A stretch of 52,935 bases of DNA from assembly GCA_003159675.1 (NCBI GenBank), contig PLQC01000043.1, forward strand, positions 1-52,935, written 5' to 3'. The notes below the pieces were generated by a model. It ran no database searches. It saw only the letters and a program-made list of their open reading frames with translations, and was not told where the DNA came from. Positions 1 through 8,113 of the stretch are shown one piece after another. Position numbers and translations under genes: made by a program. Source of the stretch: Limisphaerales bacterium (GTDB lineage Bacteria > Verrucomicrobiota > Verrucomicrobiia > Limisphaerales > BOG-1460). Within the stretch, counting starts at the first letter, position 1. Each line of letters opens with the position of its first letter.

Positions 1-1
1 C

Positions 2-283
2 GTCCGCCCCAGCTGCGCCGCCTGCGCCAGCGGTCAAAAACATCTGGCTTATATGCTCTCCTTCACCCAGCGAGGCCGGCGTCGATGCATGTACGTGCCA
101 AACGCGCTGGCACCGCTCATCCGACGCGGATTGCGCAACGGACGCATCCTGGAACAAGTGCTTTGCCAGATGGGTCCGGCGCTCCTGCTCGATCATCGTC
201 AGAAAAGGGCGCTCACCGCCCGAAGACCCTTAAACGCTGTGAAGTCAGGATCTTCCTCCAAAAAAGCGCACGCCAAAAACTAG
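2..283 (+). CDS. Partial CDS, DUF6788-like Cys-containing protein (C-terminal part)
   Basis: The reading frame is open from the window edge, so the true start lies outside. The first residues read C-A-A-C-A-S-G-Q-K-H, followed by a segment with a YVP motif (RCMYVPNALAPLIRRGL). This order (C-x2-C, short G/H-containing stretch, basic strand, Y-V-P, helix) resembles the small DUF6788 family, often found beside recombination or transposition genes; the match is from memory and not searched. The tail (KSGSSSKKAHAKN) is low complexity and ends just before gatA on the opposite strand. Function is unknown. The frame could also be a chance opening in GC-rich DNA, but the Cys pair and YVP block argue for a real gene. 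Confidence 0.45.
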   Translation, partial: VRPSCAACASGQKHLAYMLSFTQRGRRRCMYVPNALAPLIRRGLRNGRILEQVLCQMGPALLLDHRQKRALTARRPLNAVKSGSSSKKAHAKN

Positions 284-368
284 TGGCATTGGGCGGGTCG
301 CCCGTTCCACCCATCTTGCACACAGTCTCTAAACGCCGCGCCCCTCCTCGCATGTCCGCGGGATCGGC

Positions 369-1838
369 CTAATTGCCGAGAGGCGGCGTTTGATCGTGCC
401 AACCCGTGCTCTGCTCGTAGGCGTGGGCGATTTTCAGAATGGCCTCCTCGCCGAATGGCTTCCCGAGCAGTTGCAGGCCGATCGGGAGCCGCGGCGAAGC
501 GTTGCCGGTGAAGCCGCACGGAATGCTGATGCCGCAAATACCCGCCAGGTTGCAGGAGATCGTGAAGATGTCCGAAAGATACATCTGCAATGGATCGTCG
601 GATTTCTCTCCGATCTTAAACGCCGCCGTCGGCGTCGTCGGAGTGACGATGGCGTCCACGGTCTCGAATGCCTTGAGAAAATCGTTTCGGATCAGCGTCC
701 GGACCTTTTGCGCGCGCAGATAGAAAGCGTCATGATAGCCGCTGCTGAGCACGTAGGTGCCAAGAATGATGCGGCGTTTGACTTCCGGCCCGAACCCCGC
801 CCCGCGCGTCCTGCCATACATCTCGATGGGGTCGCCGCCGTCCACGCGCCGGCCGTATCGAACACCGTCGAAGCGGGCGAGGTTGGCGCTCGCCTCCGCG
901 GTGGCGATGATGTAGTAGGTGGCGACCGCGTAGTCGGTGTGCGGGAGGGAAACATCGAGAATTTCAGCTCCGAGGGATTCCAATTGCCTGACGGCCGCAT
1001 CGACCGTCTGTTTCACTTCCGGATCCAGTCCGCCGATCATGTACTCCTTCGCCAGGCCGATCTTCAGTCCCTTGATGTCGCCGGTCAGGCCGGTGGAATA
1101 GTGTGGAACGGGCCGGGGCACGCTCGTCGAATCCCGGGAATCAACGCCGCCCAGGACTTCGAGCATCAACGCGGCGTCCCGGACACTCCGGGCGAACGGG
1201 CCGATTTGGTCGAGCGAGGAAGCGAACGCGACGAGGCCATAGCGCGAGACGCGGCCGTAGGTGGGCTTCAAACCCACCACTCCGCATAATGCGGCGGGTT
1301 GGCGGATCGAGCCGCCGGTATCGGAGCCGAGGCTGGCGATGCATTCACCCGCGGCCACCGACGCCGCCGAGCCGCCTGAAGATCCGCCGGGAATGCGGGT
1401 CGTGTCCCACGGATTGCGGGTGGCGCCGAAGGCGGAGTTTTCCGTCGAGCTGCCCATGGCGAACTCGTCCATGTTCAGCCGCCCGAAGACGATGGCGCCG
1501 GCGGACTTTAATTTTTCGATGACGGTGGCGTTGTAGGGCGAGATGAAATTGCCGAGGATCTTCGAGCCGCAGCTCAGGCGATGTCCTTTGACGGCGATGA
1601 CGTCCTTGATGGCGACGGGTACTCCGAGCAATTGCCGGGCGGCGCCGTCACCGGCGGCGAGCGCCCGATCCACGGCATCGGCCTGGGCCAGCGCATCCGC
1701 CGGGTCGCAACTGAGGAAGGCATGGATCTGCCCATCCACCCGCTGGATGCGATCCAGGCAGGCCTGGATGGCTTCGCGGGCGGAGACATCGCGCCTGACG
1801 ATTCGGGAGGTGAGTTCGGAAATGGTGAGTTGATGCAT
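369..1838 (-). CDS. gatA: Asp-tRNA(Asn)/Glu-tRNA(Gln) amidotransferase subunit A
   Basis: GatA is the glutaminase subunit of the GatCAB complex, which converts Glu-tRNA(Gln) or Asp-tRNA(Asn) to the amidated form in the cytoplasm. The 489-residue protein has the amidase-signature triad: Lys78 in AIKDVI, cis-Ser153 in GGSSGGSAA and nucleophile Ser177 in [12 protein letters not shown], at the spacing expected for GatA. I chose the ATG at 1838 because the upstream extension of the open frame (to 1901) is unlike the family and overlaps gatC. gatC lies 10 bp upstream on the same strand, so the two form an operon. gatB is not in the window. Length and motifs are normal. Confidence 0.97.
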   Translation of the reverse strand: MHQLTISELTSRIVRRDVSAREAIQACLDRIQRVDGQIHAFLSCDPADALAQADAVDRALAAGDGAARQLLGVPVAIKDVIAVKGHRLSCGSKILGNFISPYNATVIEKLKSAGAIVFGRLNMDEFAMGSSTENSAFGATRNPWDTTRIPGGSSGGSAASVAAGECIASLGSDTGGSIRQPAALCGVVGLKPTYGRVSRYGLVAFASSLDQIGPFARSVRDAALMLEVLGGVDSRDSTSVPRPVPHYSTGLTGDIKGLKIGLAKEYMIGGLDPEVKQTVDAAVRQLESLGAEILDVSLPHTDYAVATYYIIATAEASANLARFDGVRYGRRVDGGDPIEMYGRTRGAGFGPEVKRRIILGTYVLSSGYHDAFYLRAQKVRTLIRNDFLKAFETVDAIVTPTTPTAAFKIGEKSDDPLQMYLSDIFTISCNLAGICGISIPCGFTGNASPRLPIGLQLLGKPFGEEAILKIAHAYEQSTGWHDQTPPLGN

Positions 1839-1848
1839 TTGCCGACGT

Positions 1849-2136
1849 CTATTCGACAATTTTCGGCACGATGAAAAGACCGCCGGCCGTGGCCGGGGCA
1901 TTGCGCAGGGCTTCTTCGCCTGCCATGGACGGGCGGGTCTCGTCCGGCCGTGTCACATTGACGAGCGGGAATGCGTGGGCGGTCGGTTCGACCCCCGCGA
2001 CGTCGGCCTCTTTCAACTTCTCGATGTAGTCCAGGATATTGCCGAGTTGGGAGGAGAGCTTTTGCTCTTCTTCGGCGGATAGCGTCAGGCGCGCGAGATG
2101 CGCGACGTATTTGACATCTATTTCGGCGGCAGCCAT
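1849..2136 (-). CDS. gatC: Asp-tRNA(Asn)/Glu-tRNA(Gln) amidotransferase subunit C
   Basis: A 95-residue protein of normal GatC length. The N-terminus has the typical [17 protein letters not shown] helix and the middle the [10 protein letters not shown] helix, followed by [12 protein letters not shown] and a Thr-Arg-Pro-Asp-Glu segment. GatC is the small stabilising subunit of GatCAB that helps GatA fold onto GatB. It is the first gene of a gatC-gatA pair, with 10 bp between them. The upstream intergenic region holds a short phased repeat (2151-2178). Confidence 0.95.
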   Translation of the reverse strand: MAAAEIDVKYVAHLARLTLSAEEEQKLSSQLGNILDYIEKLKEADVAGVEPTAHAFPLVNVTRPDETRPSMAGEEALRNAPATAGGLFIVPKIVE

Positions 2137-2150
2137 GCCGGAAGACTAAA

Positions 2151-2178
2151 GTTTGAACTCCAAAGTTCAAGGTTCAAA
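2151..2178. repeat. 7-bp phased degenerate repeat, array A
   Basis: Four consecutive heptamers read GTTTGAA, CTCCAAA, GTTCAAG and GTTCAAA between gatC and the HPr gene. This is the same repeat type as the arrays at 7076, 13681, 46443 and 47904. Confidence 0.55.
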
Positions 2179-2261
2179 GTAAAACGGCATCGCTCGGGGT
2201 GGCACATGCCGGCAAACTCAGCCATGCGGTTTGGACGCGGAGGGATGAGAAGACAAAAGAC

Positions 2262-2525
2262 TCACTCTTCGTCGAACTTGCGCTTGATCAATCCTTCGAG
2301 TTCGGCGATCGCTTTGGAGGCATCCGGTCCATTGGCGTGAACGAGCAATTTGCTGCCGGGGCCGGCCGCGAGCATCATCAGGCCCATGATGCTTTTGCCG
2401 TTGACCTTTTCGCCATCCTTTTCGACAAAAATATCGCAATTAAACCGGTTGGCGGTTTTGACAAAGAGCGCCGCCGGCCGGGCGTGGATCCCCAGCTTGT
2501 TCGAAACGAGGAACTCTTTTGTCAT
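2262..2525 (-). CDS. HPr phosphocarrier protein
   Basis: An 87-residue HPr. The His-phosphorylation loop reads LGIHARPA with His14; the regulatory serine region reads GKSIMGLMMLAA with Ser45, the position targeted by HPr kinase. The ATG at 2525 was chosen because it places His14 at the usual distance from the N-terminus; the frame extends to 2621 but without HPr-like sequence. HprK is encoded upstream on the same strand, 318 bp away. No EI or EII gene is in the window, so the pair may serve regulation more than sugar uptake (inference). Confidence 0.93.
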   Translation of the reverse strand: MTKEFLVSNKLGIHARPAALFVKTANRFNCDIFVEKDGEKVNGKSIMGLMMLAAGPGSKLLVHANGPDASKAIAELEGLIKRKFDEE

Positions 2526-2636
2526 GGAGTTGTCGTTTGGCAGCGTTTTGGCGCTCATCGGCTTCGACATTACAAATAGCTGAACCAGTTCGATTTGGCG
2601 AATGATTTCTGCCGGATCCAAACGCCACCCAGGGTC

Positions 2637-2739
2637 AATTCATGAGGGGTCGGGACCTCGTCCCCACTGAGATTGCAGAAACTCAAGGGATCCCGGGGAC
2701 GAGTCCGTCGCCGCCCCGATATCGCCACCTTCATGAATT
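2637..2739. repeat. Imperfect palindromic element between hprK and HPr
   Basis: Outer arms AATTCATGAGGGG (2637) and CCTTCATGAATT (ending 2739), with inner arms CGGGACCTCGTCCCC (2651-2665) and GGGGACGAGTCC (2695-2706), form a roughly 100-bp foldback with no reading frame. This is consistent with a REP/MITE-like insertion. The rest of the 318-bp hprK-HPr gap shows no gene. Confidence 0.5.
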
Positions 2740-2843
2740 AGCCCTGAACACCACCGAACCGGTTGCACCCCGCCCGCAACCGGGGGGCCTGGACGGAACC
2801 GCGGAGGAGGCTCCCCGACGCGATGGCGGTCCCTGCGATGGGG

Positions 2844-3791
2844 CTACAGTTTGTTCGATTCCGCCATGCGTGCGATCAGGCGATCGTTCAATTCCTTGGC
2901 GGGATTATAACCGGACAATTTAAGTTTGGTTTGGAACGCGGCCACTTCGATGAGCCGGGCCAGATCGCGCCCGGGCCGCACGGGGATGGTGATGTGGGGG
3001 ACGTCCACCCCGAGAATCTTCACGAATTCCTGTTCGATGCCGAGGCGGTCCACGTCCTGCACATCATTCCAGGCCTTCAACGTGATGACGAGGTCCACGC
3101 CCTTCTCGCTGCGGATGGCTTTGACGCCGAACATGGCCACCACGTTGATGATGCCGATGCCGCGGACTTCCATGTGGTTGCGGGTCAGTTCGGCGCTGGT
3201 GCCGATGACATCCCGGCCGTCCATGAGCGTCACCTTGGTGATGTCGTCCGCGACGAGGCTATAGCCGCGCTCGATCAGGGCCAGCACGCTCTCGCTTTTG
3301 CCGATGCCGCTTTCACCGCGGATGATCACGCCGACGCCGAGGATGTCCACCATGCTGCCCATTTCCGTGCTGCGCGGGGCGAACATTATTTCGAGCGCCA
3401 GCGTGGCCAGATTGATGAACTTCATGGTCACGAGCCCGCATTGAAAGATGGGAACATCGGCCTGCTCGGCGATCTTCAAAAACAATTTGTCCGGACGCAG
3501 GTTGCGGCTGAACACCACGCACGGGATTTTGTAGGAGAACAGCATTTCATAGCGTTTGGTCCGTTCCTCCTGCGTGAGCGATTTCAAAAAGTAGGCTTCG
3601 GCGTTGCCGACCACCTGGACGCGCTTGTTGGCGAAATAACGCGTGAAACCGGACAGGACGAGGCCGGGCCGGTTCACGGTCGGCTCGCGGATGATCCGCT
3701 TCAACCCCTTCGCGCCGGCCATCAGTTTCAAACCGAACGCCTCTGCCTGGTCCGTATAAAACCGTTCGACAGTGACTATATCGTGTTGCAT
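2844..3791 (-). CDS. hprK: HPr kinase/phosphorylase
   Basis: A 315-residue protein of usual HprK length. HprK phosphorylates HPr on its regulatory Ser and removes that phosphate by phosphorolysis. The Walker A motif GESGIGKS lies at about residues 159-166, followed by the HprK-specific segment VRGIGIINVVAMFG near 210-225. The N-terminal half (residues 1-130) matches the MurF-like regulatory domain. ATG start at 3791. It follows lptB after 91 bp holding an 8-bp phased repeat. In many proteobacteria lptB is followed by rpoN, hpf, ptsN and often hprK and an HPr paralogue; here the intermediate genes are absent but the lptB-hprK-HPr order remains. Confidence 0.96.
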   Translation of the reverse strand: MQHDIVTVERFYTDQAEAFGLKLMAGAKGLKRIIREPTVNRPGLVLSGFTRYFANKRVQVVGNAEAYFLKSLTQEERTKRYEMLFSYKIPCVVFSRNLRPDKLFLKIAEQADVPIFQCGLVTMKFINLATLALEIMFAPRSTEMGSMVDILGVGVIIRGESGIGKSESVLALIERGYSLVADDITKVTLMDGRDVIGTSAELTRNHMEVRGIGIINVVAMFGVKAIRSEKGVDLVITLKAWNDVQDVDRLGIEQEFVKILGVDVPHITIPVRPGRDLARLIEVAAFQTKLKLSGYNPAKELNDRLIARMAESNKL

Positions 3792-3801
3792 AACTTTGTT
3801 C

Positions 3802-3881
3802 GTTGAATCATTACAGCGTTGGATCGTTGCATCGGAAAAAGAACCCTTCGATGTGATGATTCAACGTTTCTCGACGCATCG
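3802..3881. repeat. 8-bp phased repeat array in the lptB-hprK gap
   Basis: Octamers GTTGAATC, ATTACAGC, GTTGGATC and GTTGCATC (3802-3833) are followed by inverted-sense units GATTCAAC, GTTTCTCG and ACGCATCG (3858-3881). GTTGAATC and GATTCAAC are exact reverse complements, so the array can fold back. It lies in the untranslated gap. Confidence 0.5.
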
Positions 3882-3882
3882 C

Positions 3883-4647
3883 TTACAGATTGAACTCCGG
3901 TCCGAGATAAATCTCCCGCGCCTTCGGATCGTTCACCAATTGTTCCGCCAACCCGTCATACACAACCTCCCCCTTGTGGATCAGGTAGGCTCGGTCCACC
4001 AGTTTCAGCGTTTCACGGACGTTGTGGTCGGTCACGAGGATCCCCAGGCCGCGCTCCTTCAGCCGCCGGATGATTTTCTGAACCTCGTAAACGGCGATGG
4101 GATCGATGCCGCTGAAGGGCTCATCCAACAGGAGCAGCCTGGGGCTGGTGACGAGCGCGCGCGTGATTTCCAGGCGCCGCTTCTCGCCGCCGCTGAGCGT
4201 GTACGCCTTGCTTTGAGCCAGCGGCGACAGGTCCAGTTCATCCAGCAGGTATTTCAATCGAACGGCCCGCTCGTCGGCGTCGAGTTTGCACGTCTCCAGA
4301 ATGGCAAGGATGTTCTCCTCGACCGTCAGTTTGCGGAACACCGACGGTTCCTGGGTGAGATACCCCACGCCCCGGCGCGCGCGCAAGTGCATCGGCAGGC
4401 GCGTGATGTCCTCGTCCTGAAAACGCACCGAGCCTTCGTCGGGTTTGACGATGCCGACGACGATGTTGAACGTGGTGGTCTTTCCAGCGCCGTTCGGGCC
4501 GAGCAAGCCGACGATTTCGCCCGCGGAAACGCCTATCGAAACCCCGTTGACGACCCGTCGCTGGCGATACTCCTTGACGAGCTTGTCCGTTCGCAATAGA
4601 GCGGCTCCGGCTTCGACGGCCATTGGACTGGAATTCGTCGCGCTCAT
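3883..4647 (-). CDS. lptB: LPS export ABC transporter ATP-binding protein
   Basis: A 254-residue cytoplasmic ATPase that powers LptFG extraction of LPS from the inner membrane. It has Walker A GPNGAGKTT (about 50-58), the Q-loop region YLTQEPSVF, signature LSGGEKRR, Walker B LLLLDEPFSGID and the H-loop TDHNVRET. The LptB-typical phrase GIDPIAVYEVQ is present. The start ATG at 4647 overlaps the stop of the upstream LptA-like gene by four bases, so translation is probably coupled. A preceding stretch of about 15 residues is longer than in E. coli LptB but harmless. Confidence 0.96.
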   Translation of the reverse strand: MSATNSSPMAVEAGAALLRTDKLVKEYRQRRVVNGVSIGVSAGEIVGLLGPNGAGKTTTFNIVVGIVKPDEGSVRFQDEDITRLPMHLRARRGVGYLTQEPSVFRKLTVEENILAILETCKLDADERAVRLKYLLDELDLSPLAQSKAYTLSGGEKRRLEITRALVTSPRLLLLDEPFSGIDPIAVYEVQKIIRRLKERGLGILVTDHNVRETLKLVDRAYLIHKGEVVYDGLAEQLVNDPKAREIYLGPEFNL

Positions 4648-6521
4648 TTGGAAGTCCCGCCGTTTGTCGTGCCGGTCGGCGTCACGGCCGTCCCGTCCCG
4701 ATCCCGGAACAGATCCGGCGTATTGGTGGTGTTCGACGCAATCTCGGATTTTTCATTGGCGGCATACACCGTGTTGCGGACCCGGTCCCAGACGATCGGA
4801 TCGCCGGTGTGGGTGCCCTGCGGATTGGTCACCACCGGGTCTCCCGATAACGTCACGAGTTCGTTGGTCACGGAATGAGTGGCAGTATAACCATAGACCG
4901 CCTTGTCGGACCAGGAGTAGTTGGTCTGTCCCTTGGCGTCCAGCCACACGATCTCGACCCGGTTCTGTCTTCGCTCGGCAACGGCGTTCCTGGACTCTTC
5001 CCCCGGCCCCTGCGATAGGGACGCGGTCAGCAGATCGCAAAAGAGCCTGCCTTGAGGGTTTCGGAGGTGCACGTTGCCCTGGAAAACCCCGGAGTTCTCC
5101 CGGAGGTCATAGGCATCGCTGGAAATATCTACAAGCCGCTTGCCGGCGTCAACGGATCCGGGGCGGTTTGCACCCGCCGAGGGGCTCATCTCCACGATCC
5201 GGATTTGATCGGCCGGCAGCCTCATCCGGGCGTTGCCCTGGGCCCTCAATTCCTTGCTGACGCGATCCAGTATCAGCACATCGCCGCTCCCTTCACGAGG
5301 GCCCGATTGCCAGGTCGGTTTCCCGGTAAATGTGGAGGCCGAGTTCGTGGCGGAGAAGACGGCCTTTTCGGCCGTGATGCAGCCGTCGTTTTGCTCGACG
5401 ACGACCTGGTCCTGGGCAACGACGTTCTGAACGCGGTTGGAACCGGAAAGCCAGACGGTCATCAGGCCGCAGCTCAGTTTGCCTTGCGGCTTGTTCTCGA
5501 CGAATTCGGAACCCCGCACCTCCCGGCGGAACACGGCGAGGTTGGTGCTCAGTTCATAATCGTCGGAGAAAATCTCAAAAAACCGGTTTGTGGATTCGCG
5601 CGCGCCGGCCGGATCGGGACTCGATGTCAGCCAGAGGCTGCTCGCAGCCGAATCACGCGGGAGCTTCAGATACGCATGCCCCGTCGCTCGAAAAACATTG
5701 GTTGTCCGGTCCAGCACCAGTTCATCGCCTCGGCCTTCCCGGCCTCCCATGCGCCAGGAAGGGTGGCCCGTGAGGGTCACGACGTCGTTGCTGGCCAGAT
5801 AGACGGCCTTGTCGCCGAGCGCGTGGAGATCCCCGCGATCGATCACGGCATGGCCTTCGGCCACGATGGTTTTGAACGAAGAGCCGGTAGCCGGCAATTC
5901 CAGCAACAGATTGTCGGCGGTCAGCAGCAGGTTGGTGCCGGTGACGCGAACATGGCCGTGATACGAGGCCAATCCGGAGTTCCGAGTGTAGAGGAACCAG
6001 TCGGAAATGACGTCGATATTGCCGGAGCTTTCGGCGGATGAAGCCTGCATGGGGAGCAAGCCCTTCCGGGTGACGGTGTGCACATGATTGGAAATCAGGA
6101 GGGTCGAGTTGGTCTGGTCCCAAAGAAACCCCAGGCCTTCCGTGAAGAAGCGCCCGTCGCCGGTGTGCAACTGCAAGGGGCCCGGTGAACTGACGGTTCG
6201 GCGGACGGAATCAAAGTCGCAGTGCGGCGACAGGGCCAGCAGTTCAAGCGTGCCGTTGGTGCTGAAGGCTTTCAATTGTGCATCCGTCATCAGGATCAGT
6301 CCACCGGGCTGGGGCTGGACTTTGGCGCTTTCGAGCAGTGTCCTGGGCTGCGCTTCGTAGGGTGGAGCATAATTCTCCAACTGCACTTTGAAATCCACCG
6401 CCTCCACCCCGGGCACCGGCTGCTCGCGGGCCGCGCCCGCCAGCAGGACGACCCCGAGCGCCCACCCGGCTCCGCGACGGAACGCCGGAATCTTCCATCG
6501 AAACTTCGGTTCAACCCGCAT
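4644..6521 (-). CDS. LptA/OstA-like LPS transport protein with three tandem modules
   Basis: A 625-residue exported protein. The N-terminus has a basic start and hydrophobic segment (about 17-31, WALGVVLLAGAA), likely a signal sequence or anchor. The body holds three repeats of one OstA-like module at about residues 170-288, 315-436 and 464-590. Each begins D-x-Y or D-W-F-L-Y, continues with a G-x-V strand, an A-E/D-K-A-V segment and a T-L/F-T/S-G-x-P line, and ends with G-D-x-x-V/L-D-R. The family forms the periplasmic beta-jellyroll bridge carrying LPS to LptD. At 625 residues it is more than three times E. coli LptA. It overlaps kdsC by 11 bp and lptB by 4 bp. It may combine the LptC and LptA roles (inference). 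Confidence 0.85.
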   Translation of the reverse strand: MRVEPKFRWKIPAFRRGAGWALGVVLLAGAAREQPVPGVEAVDFKVQLENYAPPYEAQPRTLLESAKVQPQPGGLILMTDAQLKAFSTNGTLELLALSPHCDFDSVRRTVSSPGPLQLHTGDGRFFTEGLGFLWDQTNSTLLISNHVHTVTRKGLLPMQASSAESSGNIDVISDWFLYTRNSGLASYHGHVRVTGTNLLLTADNLLLELPATGSSFKTIVAEGHAVIDRGDLHALGDKAVYLASNDVVTLTGHPSWRMGGREGRGDELVLDRTTNVFRATGHAYLKLPRDSAASSLWLTSSPDPAGARESTNRFFEIFSDDYELSTNLAVFRREVRGSEFVENKPQGKLSCGLMTVWLSGSNRVQNVVAQDQVVVEQNDGCITAEKAVFSATNSASTFTGKPTWQSGPREGSGDVLILDRVSKELRAQGNARMRLPADQIRIVEMSPSAGANRPGSVDAGKRLVDISSDAYDLRENSGVFQGNVHLRNPQGRLFCDLLTASLSQGPGEESRNAVAERRQNRVEIVWLDAKGQTNYSWSDKAVYGYTATHSVTNELVTLSGDPVVTNPQGTHTGDPIVWDRVRNTVYAANEKSEIASNTTNTPDLFRDRDGTAVTPTGTTNGGTSK

Positions 6522-7047
6522 ATTCGGAAACCACCTGGTTCCACTTTCCCTGCGCGGTTAAAATCACTTCGACCACCTCGCGAACCGCGCCGCGTCCGCC
6601 CGCGGCCATCGTGACATAGTCCGCGACCGCCCTGGCCTCGGCCACCCCATCCCCGACCGCCACCGCCACACCCGCGCGCCGAAGGACTCCCGTGTCCACG
6701 ATGTCATCTCCGACATAACAGAGTTCCGGCCAGGTGACGCCGGTTTGCTTCAGGATGGATTCCACAGCCGCCAGTTTGCCAGCGTCCTTCTGGATCAGGA
6801 AATCAATTTTCAAGTCCTGCGCCCGCGCCCGGGTGGCGCTCGATGGCCGGCGCGAGACCCAGCCGACCCGGATGCTGTTTTGCTGCAGTATTTTCAAACC
6901 GAGACCGTCCCGGATGTTGAATCGCTTCACTTCCACCCCACTGCCCATCCACACCGAGCCGTCCGTCAGCACCCCGTCCACGTCGCACAGAAACAGCCGA
7001 ACGCGCCGGAGGCGGGAGCGAAGTTTCGGAGAAAGGCGTTTGGGCAT
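6511..7047 (-). CDS. kdsC: 3-deoxy-D-manno-octulosonate 8-phosphate phosphatase
   Basis: A 178-residue HAD-family phosphatase producing Kdo from Kdo-8-phosphate. HAD motif I is FLCDVDGVLTDG with the two catalytic Asp; the KdsC-type core FNIRDGLGLKIL follows, then motif II VSRRPS (usually T/SGR), Lys in QKDAGK and motif IV GDDIVD. It lacks a cap domain, as KdsC tetramers do. I chose ATG 7047: the frame continues to 7119 but the extra residues come from a repeat array. The order kdsA, kdsC, lptA-like, lptB gives an LPS-core synthesis and export operon. The SRR in motif II is a mild oddity. Confidence 0.94.
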   Translation of the reverse strand: MPKRLSPKLRSRLRRVRLFLCDVDGVLTDGSVWMGSGVEVKRFNIRDGLGLKILQQNSIRVGWVSRRPSSATRARAQDLKIDFLIQKDAGKLAAVESILKQTGVTWPELCYVGDDIVDTGVLRRAGVAVAVGDGVAEARAVADYVTMAAGGRGAVREVVEVILTAQGKWNQVVSEYAG

Positions 7048-7075
7048 GGAACGGGATTTAAGAAATGGGGCGGAA

Positions 7076-7172
7076 AACATCCAACAACCAACATCGAACA
7101 ACCGACATCCAAGCAACACCGAAACCGCCAGTGGCTGGGCGTTGAAGGTTGGATGCTGGATGTTGGAGGTTC
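7076..7172. repeat. 7-bp phased degenerate repeat, array B (inverted pair)
   Basis: Left arm heptamers AACATCC, AACAACC, AACATCG, AACAACC and GACATCC (7076-7110); right arm GTTGAAG, GTTGGAT, GCTGGAT and GTTGGAG (7141-7168) in opposite sense. The pair fills the kdsA-kdsC gap and could form a foldback in the transcript. Confidence 0.6.
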
Positions 7173-7989
7173 ATTTCCGGGAGGCTTTGAACACCCGGAG
7201 CAGTTCCTTCAGCAACGCCGGCATCTCCGCCAGCGGAATCATGTTCGGTCCGTCGCTCAATGCACGGTCCGGCCGGGGATGCGTTTCGATGAAGAGGCCG
7301 TCGGCTCCGGCCGCCAGCGCGCAACGGGCGAGGACCGGGGCAAACTCGCGCTGACCGCCCGATTGATGGCCGCCGCCGCCGGGAAGCTGCACGGAATGCG
7401 TGGCGTCGAAAATCACGGGAAAGCCGAAGCGGCGCAGGATCGGGATCGACCGCATGTCCGCGACCAGATTGTTGTAGCCGAACGTCGTGCCGCGCTCGGT
7501 CACCAGAATCCGTTTCGCGCCCGCGCGCGTGGCTTTCTCAACCACCTGTCCCATCTCTGTCGGAGACAGAAATTGACCCTTCTTCAGGTTCACAATCTTG
7601 CCGGTGGCGGCCGCGGCCTCGATCAGGTCGGTCTGGCGGCACAGAAAGGCGGGAATCTGAAGGATATCCACCACCTCGCCTGCGATCGCCGCCTCGGATT
7701 CGGTGTGGACATCGGTCAGCACCGGGACGCCAACGTTCTCGCGGACTTTGGCCAGCACCTGGAGGCCGGCTTCCAGCCCGGGGCCTCGGAACGACCTGGC
7801 CGACGTGCGATTGGCTTTGTCGTAACTGGCTTTAAACACATAGAACACGCCCAGGTCGCCGCAGGTTTTCTTGAGCGCGGCGGCCACCCGAAGGCAAAGC
7901 TTCTCGCTCTCGATCACGCAGGGGCCGGCGATCAAACTCAACCGGCCGGGTGCGTTCAAGGATTTCCAGATGGCATCGTCGTCGAGCAC
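7171..7989 (-). CDS. kdsA: 3-deoxy-8-phosphooctulonate synthase
   Basis: A 272-residue TIM-barrel enzyme that condenses phosphoenolpyruvate with arabinose-5-phosphate to give Kdo-8-phosphate. Recognisable blocks are [10 protein letters not shown] near the N-terminus, [55 protein letters not shown] and a C-terminal [17 protein letters not shown]. The Cys in AGPC is the metal ligand of the metal-dependent KdsA class (Aquifex type), where E. coli has Asn, so metal dependence is predicted. It is the first gene of the kds-lpt run and divergent from the lipoprotein gene at 8114. Confidence 0.96.
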   Translation of the reverse strand: MLDDDAIWKSLNAPGRLSLIAGPCVIESEKLCLRVAAALKKTCGDLGVFYVFKASYDKANRTSARSFRGPGLEAGLQVLAKVRENVGVPVLTDVHTESEAAIAGEVVDILQIPAFLCRQTDLIEAAAATGKIVNLKKGQFLSPTEMGQVVEKATRAGAKRILVTERGTTFGYNNLVADMRSIPILRRFGFPVIFDATHSVQLPGGGGHQSGGQREFAPVLARCALAAGADGLFIETHPRPDRALSDGPNMIPLAEMPALLKELLRVFKASRK

Positions 7990-8113
7990 CCGCCATTTCT
8001 AACAATGAAGGGCGCGGTTGTAAATGAATCGTGTCTGCAAAATTCTTTTCGTGTGTTCCGACTTTGTCATCGCTATTCTCCGCATCCAAAATCCACACCC
8101 AGCAGGTCAATCC

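Noticed and set aside
85-372. 95-residue frame at the left edge
   Set aside because: Overlaps the better-supported frame 2-283, contains no motif and runs into the end of gatA.
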